A DNA stretch of 64,000 bases from Juglans regia (Eukaryota > Streptophyta > Magnoliopsida > Fagales > Juglandaceae), in NCBI RefSeq assembly GCF_001411555.2, contig NC_049910.1, forward strand, positions 31,839,150-31,903,149, written 5' to 3'. The position numbers and the translations under genes are program-made. Under the pieces are notes generated by a model. The model searched no databases. It was not told the DNA's origin and saw nothing but the letters and a program-made list of their open reading frames with translations. Below are positions 34,247-45,640 of the stretch, in pieces (within the stretch, counting starts at the first letter, position 1; every line of letters starts with the position of its first letter).

Positions 34247-37200
34247 TGATTGATTCCATCTTGGTATGGAATATTAGAGGGGTTGGTACCTCTAGAATCA
34301 GATTAAAGAAGTTAGTGGGAAGATATAAACCGAAAATTGTTGCTCTTTTAGAACCTTTTCAAAATTTAGAGGGTGCCCGTAAGTTGGCTAGAAGTCTAAA
34401 TTTTGATAAGATTATTTCTAATGAGATGGAAGGGGGGAAAATATGGATTTTGTGGAGTAGTTTGTATAAAGTGCAAGTTGTCAGGATGGGAATGCAATTT
34501 ATTTCAGTTATGATAGAGAATGGTATGGAGAAATTTTTTCTTCATGTGATTTATGCCAAATGTTCCTGGATGGAGAGACGCTATCTGTGGGAAGAACTCA
34601 ATATTAATCAGTTGGGTTTAGATCCTTGTGTTGTTGTAGGGGATTTTAATATTATCCGGAATGATTCGGAAAGGAGAAGAGGAAGGCCTAGACCGATTGT
34701 GGCTATGGATGATTTTAATGATTGGATTCATCAAGGGGGTCTTATGGAAATGGCTAAAAAAGGAAGTAGTTTCTCTTGGTGTAATGGGCAATCGGGTTTG
34801 GCTCGTTCATGGGCTCGGCTTGATCGTGCTCTAATGGATAGTTCTTTTAATATGTTGTTCCCTAATTCTATTTGCTCTTATTTGTCTAGATCGACTTCAG
34901 ATCATGTTCCCATGGTTATTGAGTTCAAGAAAGATCCTTTTTCTTATGGGCCGTCTCCATTTCGGTTTCAACAAATGTGGGTGGATCATCCGGATTTTCT
35001 GGATTGTGTTCGAGCTGCTTGGAGTTTACAAATGGAAGGTTCTTCGATCTTGCGTTTAAGTAAGAAATTAAAACTTACTAAGGTGATGCTTCGGGAATGG
35101 AATAAAAGAGTATTTGGTCACACACAAGGGTGTATTGAGGCCCTTGAAAATCAGGTGGAGGAGATTGAGATTCAGCTTCAATCTAATTGGGAGATGAACT
35201 TGGAGATTGCTCTTAATGAAGCTGTCTCAAATCTAGCTGGCTGGAGAAAGCGGGAAGAGATGAGATTGGCTCAAATGGCTAAGCTTAAATGGCAGTTGGA
35301 GGGGGATAGTAATTCTAAATTTTTTCATGCTTGTCTTGCCAATAAGAGAAGGAAGAGGGTGCTTGAAATGAGTTCTAATGGGGTCAATTATGAGAGTCCG
35401 GAGGCTATACACCAAGGGGCGGTGGAGTTTTTTCATAATTCGCTTCGTGGAGAACCTCCTTTAGAGCAATCTAATCTGGAAGGTCTTATTGATCCGGTTA
35501 TTATTGAGGAGGAGAATGAGTTTTTGCTTAGACCGCCCACGTTAGAGGAAGTGTTTGAGGCTTTATCTTCCATTCCTAATCAAAGCTCTCCAGGTCCTGA
35601 TGGGTTTGGATCGGGCTTCTATAAAAATTGTTGGGAGGTGGTGAAGGTTGATGTTTGGAAGGCTGTTGTGGAATTTTTTATGACCAAGAATCTTCCCAAA
35701 TTTTTCACAGCTTCATTTTTGGTTCTTATACCAAAGATGGAGTCTCCTACAGGTTTTGATAAGTTCCGTCCTATCAGTCTTTGTTCTGTTTTTTATAAAA
35801 TTTGCTCCAAGATTATTGTTTCTCGATTAACTGGTTTTTTACCTCACCTAATTTCTTCTGAGCAAGGTGCCTTTATTCCTGGAAGAAGTATATTTGAGAA
35901 CATTAGTCTCACTCAGGAGTTGGTGCAGTCTATCAATAATAGAATTCATGGGGGTAATATTTTGTTAAAAGTGGATATGGCGAAAGCTTATGATCGGGTG
36001 GATTGGGGTTTTTTTATATCGGTTTTGCAAAGGTTTGGCTTCTCCTCTCAGTTTTGCGCATTGATTTATTCTTGTATTTCTAGCCCTTGGTATTCTGTCA
36101 TGATGAACGGCACTATTAAGGATTTTTTTCCGGGTGGTCGTGGTCTTCACCAAGGTGATCCTTTATCTCCTTATTTTTTTATTATTCAACAAGAGGTCCT
36201 TTCCCGTTTGATTCATAGGAGTGTGCAAGGAAATCAGTTTGGCCTTTTCTCTCAGGCCCGGGGTACGCCTATTATTTCTCATTTAATGTATGTTGATGAT
36301 ATTATGGTTTTTTCTAATGGAAGCCAAAGATCTGTGCGGGTTCTTCAACAAATTTTGAAGCAATATGAGAGGTGGTCGGGTCAAAATATTAATGTTCAAA
36401 AATCTGCTTTGTATTGTTCTACTAAAATTCCACATCGGCGTAAGCAATGGATTTTACGACAAACGGGTTTTATGGAAGGGACTTTTCCTTTCAAATATCT
36501 AGGTGTGCCAATCATTCAAGGGCGGTTGACTCAGGCTCATTTAGAAGATATGGTGAATAAAGTAAGGCAAAAGATTAGTGGATGGAAGATGAGGCTTCTT
36601 TCTTCGGGTGGAAAATTGGTTCTTTTAAGACATGTTATTTCTCGTATGCATATTCATCTTCTTGTTGTTTTACAGGTGCCTCAAGTTACTATTGCCAAAA
36701 TTCATAGATTGATGAGCTCTTTTTTTTGGGGAGAAACTGATGGGCGGAATAAAAAAAAATGGTTGGGTTGGAATAAAATTTGTAAGCCTGTGGAAGAAGG
36801 AGGTCTTGGGTTACGAAGCCTTGGTGACATTCAGAAAGCCTTGCATATGCGTTTTGCTTGGAGCCTTTTTCAAGGTAATTCTTTATGGGCTAATTTTTTT
36901 AAAGCCAAATATGTTGGAAACCGTCCGTGGTCGCTTATTGGTAATAATAAAGGTTCTCGTTTTTGGAGAAGGATTGCTAATTGTATTCCGTTATTGTTAA
37001 ACAATTCTAAATGGAAGATTAAAGAGGGTGATCTTTTTTTCTGGTATGACAATTGGAGGGATAATGGTCCTTTAATTAATGAGATGGATATTATGGGTCT
37101 TCCTTTCTTGAAAGTAAAAGATTGTAGACTTTCGGAATTTTGGGATGTGGAGTTATTGGAGGAGTTGGTAGGGCAGGATAAGGTGGATGAGATTGTCATT

Positions 37201-38364
37201 GCTTTAGCTGGCTTGAAGAATGGAAAGGATGTTCTAATTTGGACTCCAACGGATTCAGGTACGTTCTCTACTAAATCTGCATGGAATTGTATTCGTGTGA
37301 GAGGTGATGCTATGGATTGGCATGCATGGATATAACATAAAACTCTACCTTTAAAAATGTCTATCCATTTTTGGAGGTCATGGTTTATGGCCTTGAGTGT
37401 GGATGATAGATTACGTCGCATTGGTATCCCGCTTGTTTCTAAATGTGATTGTTGCAATCGTGGTCATATAGAAGATATTAATCATGTGCTTTTTGAGGGT
37501 GAATTTCCTCATAGAGTGTGGTCTTTTTTTGGTTCTCTTATTGGAATACCTCTTGGTAGGACTTGGAAACAAAATGCTGAGGTTTGGTTTAGACGTGCTA
37601 GCTCTTCCTCACAGGTGGGTGTTATTGTTGGCATTATTCCCATTATTATTACTTGGCGTCTTTGGAGGAGGAGATGTCTTGCTAGAATGGAAGGAATCTT
37701 GGAATCTCATAATACTGTTGTTCATTCTATTTGTGGGTGGTTAGGGTCTCTTTCTCAGGTGGCTAAGCAAAAGAACAAGTTATCTCGTCGTGATGGTTTG
37801 ATATTGGAAGCCTTACGGATTATTCCGGTGATTCCGAAAGCTCCATGTTGTAGGGTGGTGAGGTGGGAGAAACCGCCTTTGGGGTGGTTTAAACTGAATA
37901 CTGATGGTAGTAGTATTGGTAATCCTGGTTCTTGTGGAATTGGTGGGGTTATTCGGGATGATTCTGGTGGGATGGTTCAGGCTTATGCTTCTCATATTGG
38001 TTTTGGTTCGAATAATAAGGCGGAGCTTGTAGCTCTCTTGCATGGATTGAGAAAATGCAAATCTTTGAATATTTCAAATGTGATAGTTGAAATGGATTCT
38101 ATGGTAATAATTTCTTGGTGGCTAAGAGGAAGATGTGAAGTGTGGTACCTTGAGGATTTCTGGGAGGAAATTGTTGAGTTAACTTGCTCGGTTCAATGTC
38201 AGTTTCAGCATGTCTTTCGTGAAGGTAATAGGGTGGCGGATTGGCTAGCTAAGGAAGGGGCTTCGGGTTCTGATTGGGATTTTTTTAACTTTTATAATTT
38301 GCCTCGGGTTCTTAGAGGGTTGTGTCGTTTGGACTCTTTGGGTTTTCCTTTGTTAAGATGTTAG
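34246..38364 (+). pseudogene. LINE ORF2: endonuclease, reverse transcriptase, RNase H (one stop)
   Basis: The ATG at 34246 shares its A with the ORF1 stop (TAATG), suggesting reinitiation. One frame of about 1,372 codons carries a single TAA at 37333-37335. The first 225 residues are an apurinic-type endonuclease (WNIRGVG, LLEP, VVGDFNIIR, ARLDRALM, SDHVPM). RT spans about residues 440-740 ([54 protein letters not shown], catalytic MYVDDIMVF). After the stop come a zf-RVT region (CDCCNRGHIEDINHVLF, about 37440-37490) and an RNase H (KLNTDGSSIGNPG, NKAELVALLHGL, VEMDSM, VADWLAKEG) with all acidic residues present. The N-terminal 1,029 residues keep endonuclease and RT, so partial activity cannot be excluded. 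Confidence 0.95.
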
Positions 38365-38573
38365 TTTCGGGTTTTGTTTTCGTGTTTGTTTTTGTTTGGG
38401 TTTCTATTGGGTTTTGTTTTTTGTTAATTGGTTTGATTAGGTTTTGGGCCATGTTTATGGTATTTTCTTGTTTCCACGGTATTCCTCCGCCATAAGTGAG
38501 GGTATTTTTAATAAATTTTGGGAGGGGTCACTATTGGACATGTGACTGCCTACTCTTCATAAAAAAAAAAAAA

Positions 38574-38736
38574 AGAGACCCACTTCGTACATTAATAGGA
38601 ATGCCGGCACAAGGGCTGAGCAAATGGAGAGCAACCGCATGTTATTTTCGATGTTGATATTATGTCTGAGCCATTATGTTTCTTTTAAGTATGTTACGAG
38701 ATACCTAGCTACATCTTGTACAATGGAGTTCATGTG
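38574..38736. other. Right LINE target duplication and short host stretch
   Basis: 38574-38590 repeats the 17-bp duplication. The remaining roughly 146 bp are undisturbed host sequence, with no gene, up to the Copia 5' LTR. Confidence 0.8.
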
Positions 38737-38979
38737 TGTCAAGGTTAAAACAGTCACTATACCAAATACCAGCTCACAACCATAGCAGCTCCAGATGTGC
38801 AGTACGGCCACGTAAACACGTCCATTATGCTGCACCTTTGTAACAAACTTTTGTAATAAATCTCACCTTTTCCAGACTAGAATATTCTAGACTCTGTACA
38901 AAGCCGTAAAGCATAACGCCTATAAAAAGGCACTCTTTGTAACACTAAACAACAAGAAATATACAAGCAGTTTTCTTCA
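38737..38979 (+). repeat. 5' LTR of the Copia element
   Basis: Starts TGTCAAGG and ends TTCTTCA. It contains a gcctataaaaaggcac TATA box at about 38920-38935. The first 28 bp match 42902-42929 with one change. Confidence 0.85.
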
Positions 38980-38982
38980 CCT

Positions 38983-38994
38983 TGGTATCAGAGC
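38983..38994 (+). other. Copia primer-binding site
   Basis: TGGTATCAGAGC is complementary to the 3' end of plant initiator tRNA-Met, the standard Copia primer. Confidence 0.92.
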
Positions 38995-39012
38995 ACCATA
39001 GGACAAACGTCC

Positions 39013-39660
39013 ATGGCTGCTTCTTCTTCTTCTTCTTCTTCTTTTTCTTCCCTCGTCATTCCTCATCCAAATCTGTCCCACGCTATCACAGTCAAACTTA
39101 CAATCAAAAACTACCTCTTATGGAAGATACAATTAGTCCCGTATCTTCGTGGGCAGTGCCTCTACAAATATGTAGATGGTTCCTATCCTCCTCCTAAACC
39201 TGTACTCTCTGATTCCACCCCAAACCCAGTCTACGATTCATGGCTTGAATATGACCAAATGGTAATGTCTGTCCTCATTTCTTCTCTCTCGGAACCCCTT
39301 ATTGCCCAAGTGGTCGGTTGCAATACTGCTCGAGCTGTATGGCTCTCTCTGGAGTCCTCCTTTGTGTCTGTTTGTCAAGACCGTGTCGTACAAACCCAGT
39401 TAAAGTTAGCCTCCCTAAAGAAGGGTTCTGATTCAATTTCTGCCTATTTTCGCCTAGCTAAAACTCTAGCTGACACCATGGCAGCTGCAGGCCATCCTCT
39501 TCCTCCCTCTGAGTTCGTACCATATTTGCTTGCTGGTCTCAGCAGTGATTATGATGCTTTTGTATCATCAGTCACTACCCGTATTGAACCTATATTACCT
39601 AAAGAATTACTTGGCCATCTTCTGGCTCATGAAGGTCGCATGCTTCACCACTCACTATGA
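39013..39660 (+). pseudogene. Copia gag domain
   Basis: 215 residues with a serine run at the start (a TCT/TTC microsatellite), then the Copia gag fold (LTIKNYLLWKIQLVPYLRGQCLYKYVDG, WLEYDQMVMSVLISSLSEPLIAQV, AYFRLAKTLADTMAAAG, LLAGLSSDYDAFVSSVTTR). It ends in TGA overlapping the ATG of the next frame (ATGA). Copia polyproteins are normally one frame, so this one-base overlap most likely marks a frameshift. Gag forms the virus-like particle. Confidence 0.9.
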
Positions 39661-40658
39661 AATCTCAATTTGCCCAACGTGGCCGAGGACCTCGAGGGGG
39701 TAGAAATAATTATCGTGGCAGAGGAAGTGGTCGTTCCAACTCTCAGCATGGACGAGGTAACAATGGGAGTAACTACTCCGCTTCCACTAACATTTCTCTG
39801 ATTTGTCAGGTGTGCAATCACCACGGTCACTCTGCAATCAGTTGTTTCCATCGTTTCAATCAGGCTTACACAGTCTCACAACCAGCTCAAGCTCATTTCT
39901 CATCCAGTTACTCTCTTGACACCAACTGGTATCCAGATACTACAGCCACAAATCACATTACTAGTGATTTAGCAAACTTGAATATGCATGCTTCTGAGTA
40001 TCATGGTGATGAACAACTCCGTGTTGGTGATGGATCACCCATACCTATATCTCACATTGGTTTTGCCTCTCTCCTTTTTCCTAATTCTACCTTTCTTCTC
40101 AATAAAATTCTCTGCGTCCCTTCCTTTCAGAAAAATTTAATTTCAGTACGACAACTTTGTATTGATAACAACGTCTCATTTCAATTCTTCTCTGATTCCT
40201 TTTTCATCAAGGACCGCATCTCGGGGACAATCCTCCTTCAAGGGACAACAAATAATGGACTCTACTCCTTTTCGTCCATGCCTCCATCAGCTCATACATG
40301 TTCTCTTTCAGTTCCTCTTTGGCACTCTCGACTTGGCCACCCATCTATCAAGCTAGTTAAATCAATACTTAGTCAGCATCGTCTTCAATATGATCCATCT
40401 TTGCTACTTGTGTTTTGTGATGCATGTGCAATGGGAAAATCTCATAGAGTCCCAGCTCACTCACGGATAAACCGATCCACAGCTCCATTGCATCTTATTT
40501 TTTCAGACTTATGGGGTCCCTCACCACATGTATCTCATGATGGATTTAAGTTTTATATCAGTTTTGTTGATGACTTTTTTAGATATACCTGGCTATTTCC
40601 TCTTAAAACTAAGTCTCAAGCGTTTGATACTTTTGTTAAATTCAAAGCTCACGTCTAA
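39657..40658 (+). pseudogene. Copia nucleocapsid, protease and integrase N-terminus
   Basis: 333 residues. An RGRG-rich stretch and zinc knuckle CQVCNHHGHSAISC come first. The protease WYPDTTATNHIT follows, where the usual D-[ST]-G-A reads D-T-T-A, so the active site is damaged. Next are the GAG-pre-integrase HHCC (LWHSRLGHPS ... FCDACAMGKSH) and the start of the integrase core (LIFSDLWGPSP, FVDDFFRYTWLFPLK). It terminates at a TAA near 40656; a G8 run at about 40706-40713 marks a further shift. Confidence 0.9.
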
Positions 40659-42890
40659 CTTCAATTCAATACCAAAATCAAACAATTCCAATCGGAATTT
40701 TTTTAGGGGGGGGGTGAGTTTAGACCATTCTCTAATTATCTAGCATCTTGTGGAATAAAACATCGTGTTACATGCCCACATACACACACTCAAAATGGTA
40801 TCGTTGAGAGAAAACATCGTCATATAGTTGGTACCGGGTTGGCCCTTCTAGCCCATGCCTCACTACCGCTCACGTTTTGGAATTATGCCTTCATTCATGC
40901 CGTGTATTTAATTAATCTCTTACCCTCCCCTTCTATCAAAAATTCCTCTCCCCACTTACTTCTGTCTAATAAGCAACCTGATTACATTGGTTTACGTGTC
41001 TTTGGTGCTAAATGTTGGCCTTTAATCTCATCACATAATCCAAATAAATTCGCTTATAGATCCGTTTCATGTGTTTTTCTTGGACTTAGCCCTTGCCACA
41101 AAAGTTTTATTTGCTATAACATTCACTTGGGCCGGATATACATTTCAAAAGATGTTAAGTTTAATGAATCTAAGTTTCCCTTTGCCCATCATCCAAAGCC
41201 AAAGCTTGCCTCACCAACCACCCATTCCATCATCGTCTCCTTTTACAGCTATTTTGGGCTCACCACCATCTTGTCCCTCGTCACCTTCTCCCTTTCCATC
41301 TCCATTACCAGCATCACCGAGCTCATCTCTGCCTGATCCTCCGCTGAATGCAAATCCAATGTTGACTAGATCATGCACTAACACATCTCGCCCCCGACAA
41401 TTCACATATGGCACTGTCAAATGGCCTCCTCCCCGTGCCCATGTCTCTGCCATTGACTCTGTTCCTGAAACTCCCTCATGTTTTACAGTTGCACAGAAAT
41501 ACCCAGAGTGGTGCGAACCAACATTGTGACCTACAAGTGGGTATTCCAAACCAAACGGTTTGCTGACAGCTCCATTGAGTGAAGAAAAGCTTGCCTCATC
41601 GCCAAAGGTTACCTTCAACAGCCAGTCATCGACTTTGAAGAAACCTTCAGCCCAGTTAAGGCCACGACAATTCGCCTGGTCCTTGCTTTGGCAGTTTCAA
41701 AACACTGGCCCATACGGCAATGAAACCGTCTTCATGTCCCAACCGCCTTGATTTTCTAATCCGCAATTTTCATCTCATGTATGCAGGTTACACAAAGCCA
41801 TTTATGGCCTTCGTCTGTCCCCATGGGCTTGGTATTCTAGGTTGAGTGGTCGTCTTATGGACCTCGGTTTTAAAATCTCTACAGTAGATCCTTCATTGTT
41901 CTTCTGTGTGGCTGGCTTTTCTACTCTATTTGTCTTGGTTTATGTAGATGATTTCTTGATCACAGGATCTTCCACTCAGTGCATATCCGATCTTGTTGCT
42001 GCACTACGAAGTGACTTTCCAATCACTGACCTCGGCAACTTGAAATTTTTCCTGGGCATTGAAGCAACATTTAACTCTCAAGGTTACTTCTCACTCAGCA
42101 GAAGTATATCAATGATCTGCTTTACAAGACAAACATGCACTTCGCTAAACCTGTGAAATCGCCTATGGCCACCTCTGACAAACTAAGTGCATTCACAGGC
42201 AATTTGTTAGAAGACCCCACATTATATCGAAGCACTGTTGGCTCGTTGCAGTACCTATCTTTCACACGGCCTGATCTCGAATTCGCTGTTAGCAAGGTAT
42301 GCCAATTCATGCATGCCCCTCGCATCCCTCACTGGACAGCATTTAAGCGTATCCTACGATTCCTTAAACACACGTCCACTCTTGGCCTTCAGCTCTCTCC
42401 TTATTCACTTTTCAACATCACTGCATCTTCTGATGTCGATTGCGCAGGGTGCCTCGACGATAGTCGTTCTACTAGTGGGTTTTGCATCTTCCTCGGCAAC
42501 AATTTGATCAGTTGGTCTTCAAAGAAGCAGCCTACTATTGCCAGGTCTTCCACGGAAGCAGAATTTAAAGCGGTTGCGAACACTACTGCAGAAGTTATCT
42601 GGTTGCAACATCTATGTAGAGACATTGGCGTGCAACTCACTAGTGCTCCTTTACTCTACTGTGAAAATTTGGGAGCCACTTACCTCTCATCCAACCCATT
42701 ATTTCATGCATGAACAAAGCACGTCGAAATCGACTTCCATTTTGTTAGAGATCGGCTCCTCAACAAGTCCTTGAAAGTGGCTTTTATTTCTGGCAAGGAT
42801 CAACTTGCCGACATACTTACCAAGCCTTTCTCAGCAGCATGCTTTTATCAGCTATCTTCAAGTCTTCATCTACACCATCTGCAACTTGAC
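40659..42890 (+). pseudogene. Copia integrase C-terminus, reverse transcriptase and RNase H remnants
   Basis: Integrase resumes (CGIKHRVTCPHTHTQNGIVERKHRH with the catalytic E; LRVFGAKCWPL). RT fragments follow: TYKWVFQTKRF (about 41528), [16 protein letters not shown] (about 41615) and the catalytic LFVLVYVDDFLITG (about 41930). RNase H follows at 42135-42713 (RPDLEFAV, HWTAFKRILRFLK, SDVDCAGCLDDSRSTSGFCIFLG, RSSTEAEFKAVANTTAEVIWL), with DQLADILTKPF at about 42800. Stops and frameshifts occur around 41335, 41580-41790, 42110 and 42713. Confidence 0.9.
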
Positions 42891-42901
42891 TTGAGGGGGG
42901 A

Positions 42902-43034
42902 TGTCAAGGTTAAAACAGTCACTACACCAAAACTTTTGTAACAAACTTTTGTCAAAAATAGATTGACTAAAAGTTTGTTACAACATGTGAGATTTGTTAC
43001 AACATAATTACTTTTTAGTCAATCTATTTTTGAC
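42902..43034. repeat. Truncated Copia 3' LTR fused to a palindromic scramble
   Basis: After about 50 bp of LTR sequence, 42936-42950 is inverted perfectly at 42969-42983 (15 bp), and 42951-42972 is inverted perfectly at 43013-43034 (22 bp). 42973-43006 contains inverted pieces of LTR sequence (agtttgttac, gtgagattt). The right arm is the left end of host duplication copy 2. Confidence 0.88.
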
Positions 43035-44238
43035 AATTTACCGACTTAATTATACTACTGTTATATATGATCACATGCACGTGGAGATCTTATATATATA
43101 TATATATATATGTAATCATGTCTAATCACGAGCAAGTGACTAATGGGTTGTTTTTTGCTTGGCTGAACTTAAGCCGACCTAAAAGAATCATGCTAAGTTG
43201 GAAGAGTCTAGCGAGCTTGCCATATATTAAAAAAATCTATTCATCATTTATATATATATTTATATAATCATGTCTAATCACAAGCAAGTGGCTAATGGGT
43301 TGTTTTTTGCTTGGTTGAACTTAAGCGGACCTAAAAGAATCATGCTAACCTTGGAAGAGTCTAGCGAGCTTGCCATATCTGTAATTAAAAAATCTACTCA
43401 TCATTTATATATATTTATATAATCATTTCTAATCACGAGCAAGTGGCTAATGGGTTGTTTTTTTGCTTGGTTGAACTTAAGCCGACCTAAAAGAATCATG
43501 CTAACCTTGGAAGAGTCTAGCGAGCTTGCCATATTTGTAATTTTAAGAAAAAATCTATTCGTCATTTATTTTTTTATTATTCTCTCATCAACTCATGATG
43601 TGATATTAGATGATATATTCACAAGTAAAATATAATAAATAATTTCTAATCATCTACTGTCACATCATGAAATGATGAGAAGATAATGGTAAAAATGATG
43701 ATGAGTAGCATTACTCTAATTTTAAACATACTACTAGCTAGCTAGTAAACCTACACAATGTAAAATAATAACTAAATTTATCATTTGAACTAAAAATAGT
43801 CCATGTAATTAATTTAGCATATAATATTGACGTACTACTTATAATAAAATTACTAATAGAATCTTTAAAATAGCATTAATGTTAGCATTTTGATCATGTT
43901 AAAGATTTCAAAATATTGATTCGAGCTGATTTATGAATATTAGATATTAATTTGGTTAAACTTTTAAACCTCGTAATCATAATATTGGATCTCAAAAGTT
44001 TTAGTGGCTCAACTTGATTTTCTATTTTCTTATAATTAAACTCGATTTTTTTGTTTTTGTTTCTATCTTGATTATGAGAAACCTCACAAACTTTATTTGA
44101 ATAAAGAAATGGATCAAGACCATTCACATCGAATATCAGTAAAAAATTATAAGTTGGGCAAAAAAAAGTACATATATGGAGTAGTTATAGAATCATAGTT
44201 TTATAATATTGTGGTTGCTTAATCTTACAGTTATGGTA
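43015..44238. repeat. Duplicated host segment, copy 2, with local triplication
   Basis: Matches 31352-32280. A unit of about 153 bp (starts at about 43114, 43266 and 43421; contains gggttgttttttgcttgg and cctaaaagaatcatgctaa) is present three times here and once in copy 1. The match stops at ttatggta, exactly at the LTR of gypsy element 2, so the tail of this copy was separated by that insertion. Confidence 0.9.
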
Positions 44239-44725
44239 TGTTAGTGGAGGGGACATTTAGACCCCTGGACTGGGAGCCCGTATAAGGCCAAGCCCCTATC
44301 CAAGGCCAAGTCTATCCGCAAGCTCAAAAGGACTTGTGGATGGCTTGAGACTTAGAGTCCTATAAGTAAAGGACTCACAATCACAATTACGGGTGAAATA
44401 ACCCCGAAGAGTGGGGAATGAGGCCTAAGGCAAAGTACGAATATCCTGTATGAGATAACTCCTACAAAATAGGAGATATCCACTCTGTTTAATTAATGGA
44501 TCACCAAGGACTGGCAATCAGAGTTATTCGCCACAACACCGCATCCATCCTTCTATAAATAACTCCATGGAGATAACATCCTCTATCATGATCTCAGGTT
44601 TTATATACTTAATCTTATATTGTTACTGACTTAAGCATCAGAGTTTACGCAGATCGACCAACAACGTCTTCTCATTACTGCAGGTGTCATCCATGTGGTT
44701 GGTAGTGTGAAACACGTCCTTAACA
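44239..44725 (+). repeat. 5' LTR of gypsy element 2
   Basis: Starts TGTTAGTGGAGGGGACATTT and ends gtgtgaaacacgtccttaaca, the same kind of end as element 1 (gtgaaacacgtcttcaaca). It includes a ttctataaataactcc TATA box near 44552-44567. The start is placed by the loss of identity with duplication copy 1. Confidence 0.85.
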
Positions 44726-44726
44726 G

Positions 44727-44745
44727 TGGCACCGTCAGAGGGAGC
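44727..44745 (+). other. Primer-binding site of gypsy element 2
   Basis: TGGCACCGTCAGAGGGAGC one base after the LTR end, comparable to TGGTGCCGTCTGTGGGA in element 1. Confidence 0.65.
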
Positions 44746-44772
44746 TTTACAGACTTCAACGTGATTTTCACA

Positions 44773-45640
44773 TGCCAACTGTCACGAGATCACAAGTGGA
44801 CCGAGATCCGGGACCGAGCATGACATAGGCAGAAGGAAGGTTAGCGGAAGCGGAGGAAAAGCTGAAGCGAGTAATGGCAGTAGTTGAACAATTACAAAAA
44901 GAGAACAAGGAACTAAAACGACAGAGGGATAATCCCCTTGCCCGAAACGAGCAACCTAAAATGGATGTCCATAGTGCGAAAAGAGTTAATAGTGAATAAA
45001 TGAAGAAAAAGAATATGCATGATGAGATACATAGTTTAGTAGTCAAATATGAGGAGATTGCAAAAAGATGGGTGGCTCCTCCTCCGTGGAGCAACTTTTC
45101 ACACGCATGGACCTCCCTTACTGAGAGGGAATCACAGCGGTCGCCCTACCGTCTAAATTCAAAGTACCATAGATCGACCGGTACGATGGGTCTAAAGATC
45201 CAATTGACCACCTGGAGAATTTCAAAGCACACATGACTCTTCATGGCTTCCCAGGGGAGGTGGCTTGCGGTGCCTTCCCGTTAACTCTAAAGGGCCAAGC
45301 ATGGGGATGTTTTGGGGCTCTTCGCCCCGGATTAAGTAGCAGCTTTGAGAAGCTCGCTAAACATTTCCTTACGCAGTTTATTGCTAGCAGAAGACGTCGC
45401 AAACCGACTGCCTATCTGTTAACTGTAAAACAAAAAGAGGGGGAGAATCTGAAGAGTTACCTAACATGCTTCAACAAGGAGAGACTCACCACTGAGGATC
45501 AGGATGAAAAAATCACTTTAGCTGCACTACTAGGAGGAGTTTGGCCTCGAAGCCCTTTCATGGCTGAGCTGGCTAGACGAACTCCATCCACCCTAAGGGA
45601 CTTTATGGATTGGGCGGATGAATTTGTTAATGCAGAATAA
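44773..45640 (+). pseudogene. gag of gypsy element 2
   Basis: Begins M-P-T-V-T-R-S-Q and soon hits a TAG (about 44827), followed by a coiled coil (VMAVVEQLQKENKELKRQRD) and frame changes. The capsid part is clear at 45233-45640: FPLTLKGQAWGCFGALRPGLSSSFEKLAKHFLTQFIASRRRRK and LLTVKQKEGENLKSYLTCFNKE, the retrotransposon gag (Pfam Retrotrans_gag) core. Downstream (45850-46020) is knuckle-like sequence, CTYQQ...THWTKECITLK. Confidence 0.85.

Larger units (their letters stand above)
32656..38573 (+). mobile_element. Nearly intact L1-type LINE retrotransposon (about 5.9 kb)
   Basis: Flanked by a perfect 17-bp target duplication (32639-32655 and 38574-38590) and ending in a poly(A) tract of about 13 (38561-38573). 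It holds a 5' leader of about 100 bp, ORF1 (32762-34246) and ORF2 (34246-38364) in plus orientation, linked by an overlapping TAATG. Only one in-frame stop is seen in each ORF, at 33377-33379 and 37333-37335. Full length, clean TSD and low damage point to a recent insertion. Confidence 0.96.
38737..42950 (+). mobile_element. Broken Ty1/copia retrotransposon
   Basis: The 5' LTR (38737-38979, starts TGTCAAGGTTAAAACAG) is followed by a tRNA-Met-type primer site TGGTATCAGAGC at 38983-38994, then gag, protease, integrase, RT and RNase H in Copia order, and a polypurine tract ttgagggggga ending at 42901. The 3' LTR begins at 42902 but keeps only about 50 bp before turning into a palindromic rearrangement. 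The LTRs are short (about 243 bp). Several frames are broken, so it is inactive. No target duplication can be read because the right end is destroyed. Confidence 0.93.

Noticed and set aside
34246..38364. Long ORF as a possible host enzyme gene
   Set aside because: Endonuclease, RT and RNase H order, the poly(A) tail and the target duplication show it is LINE ORF2.
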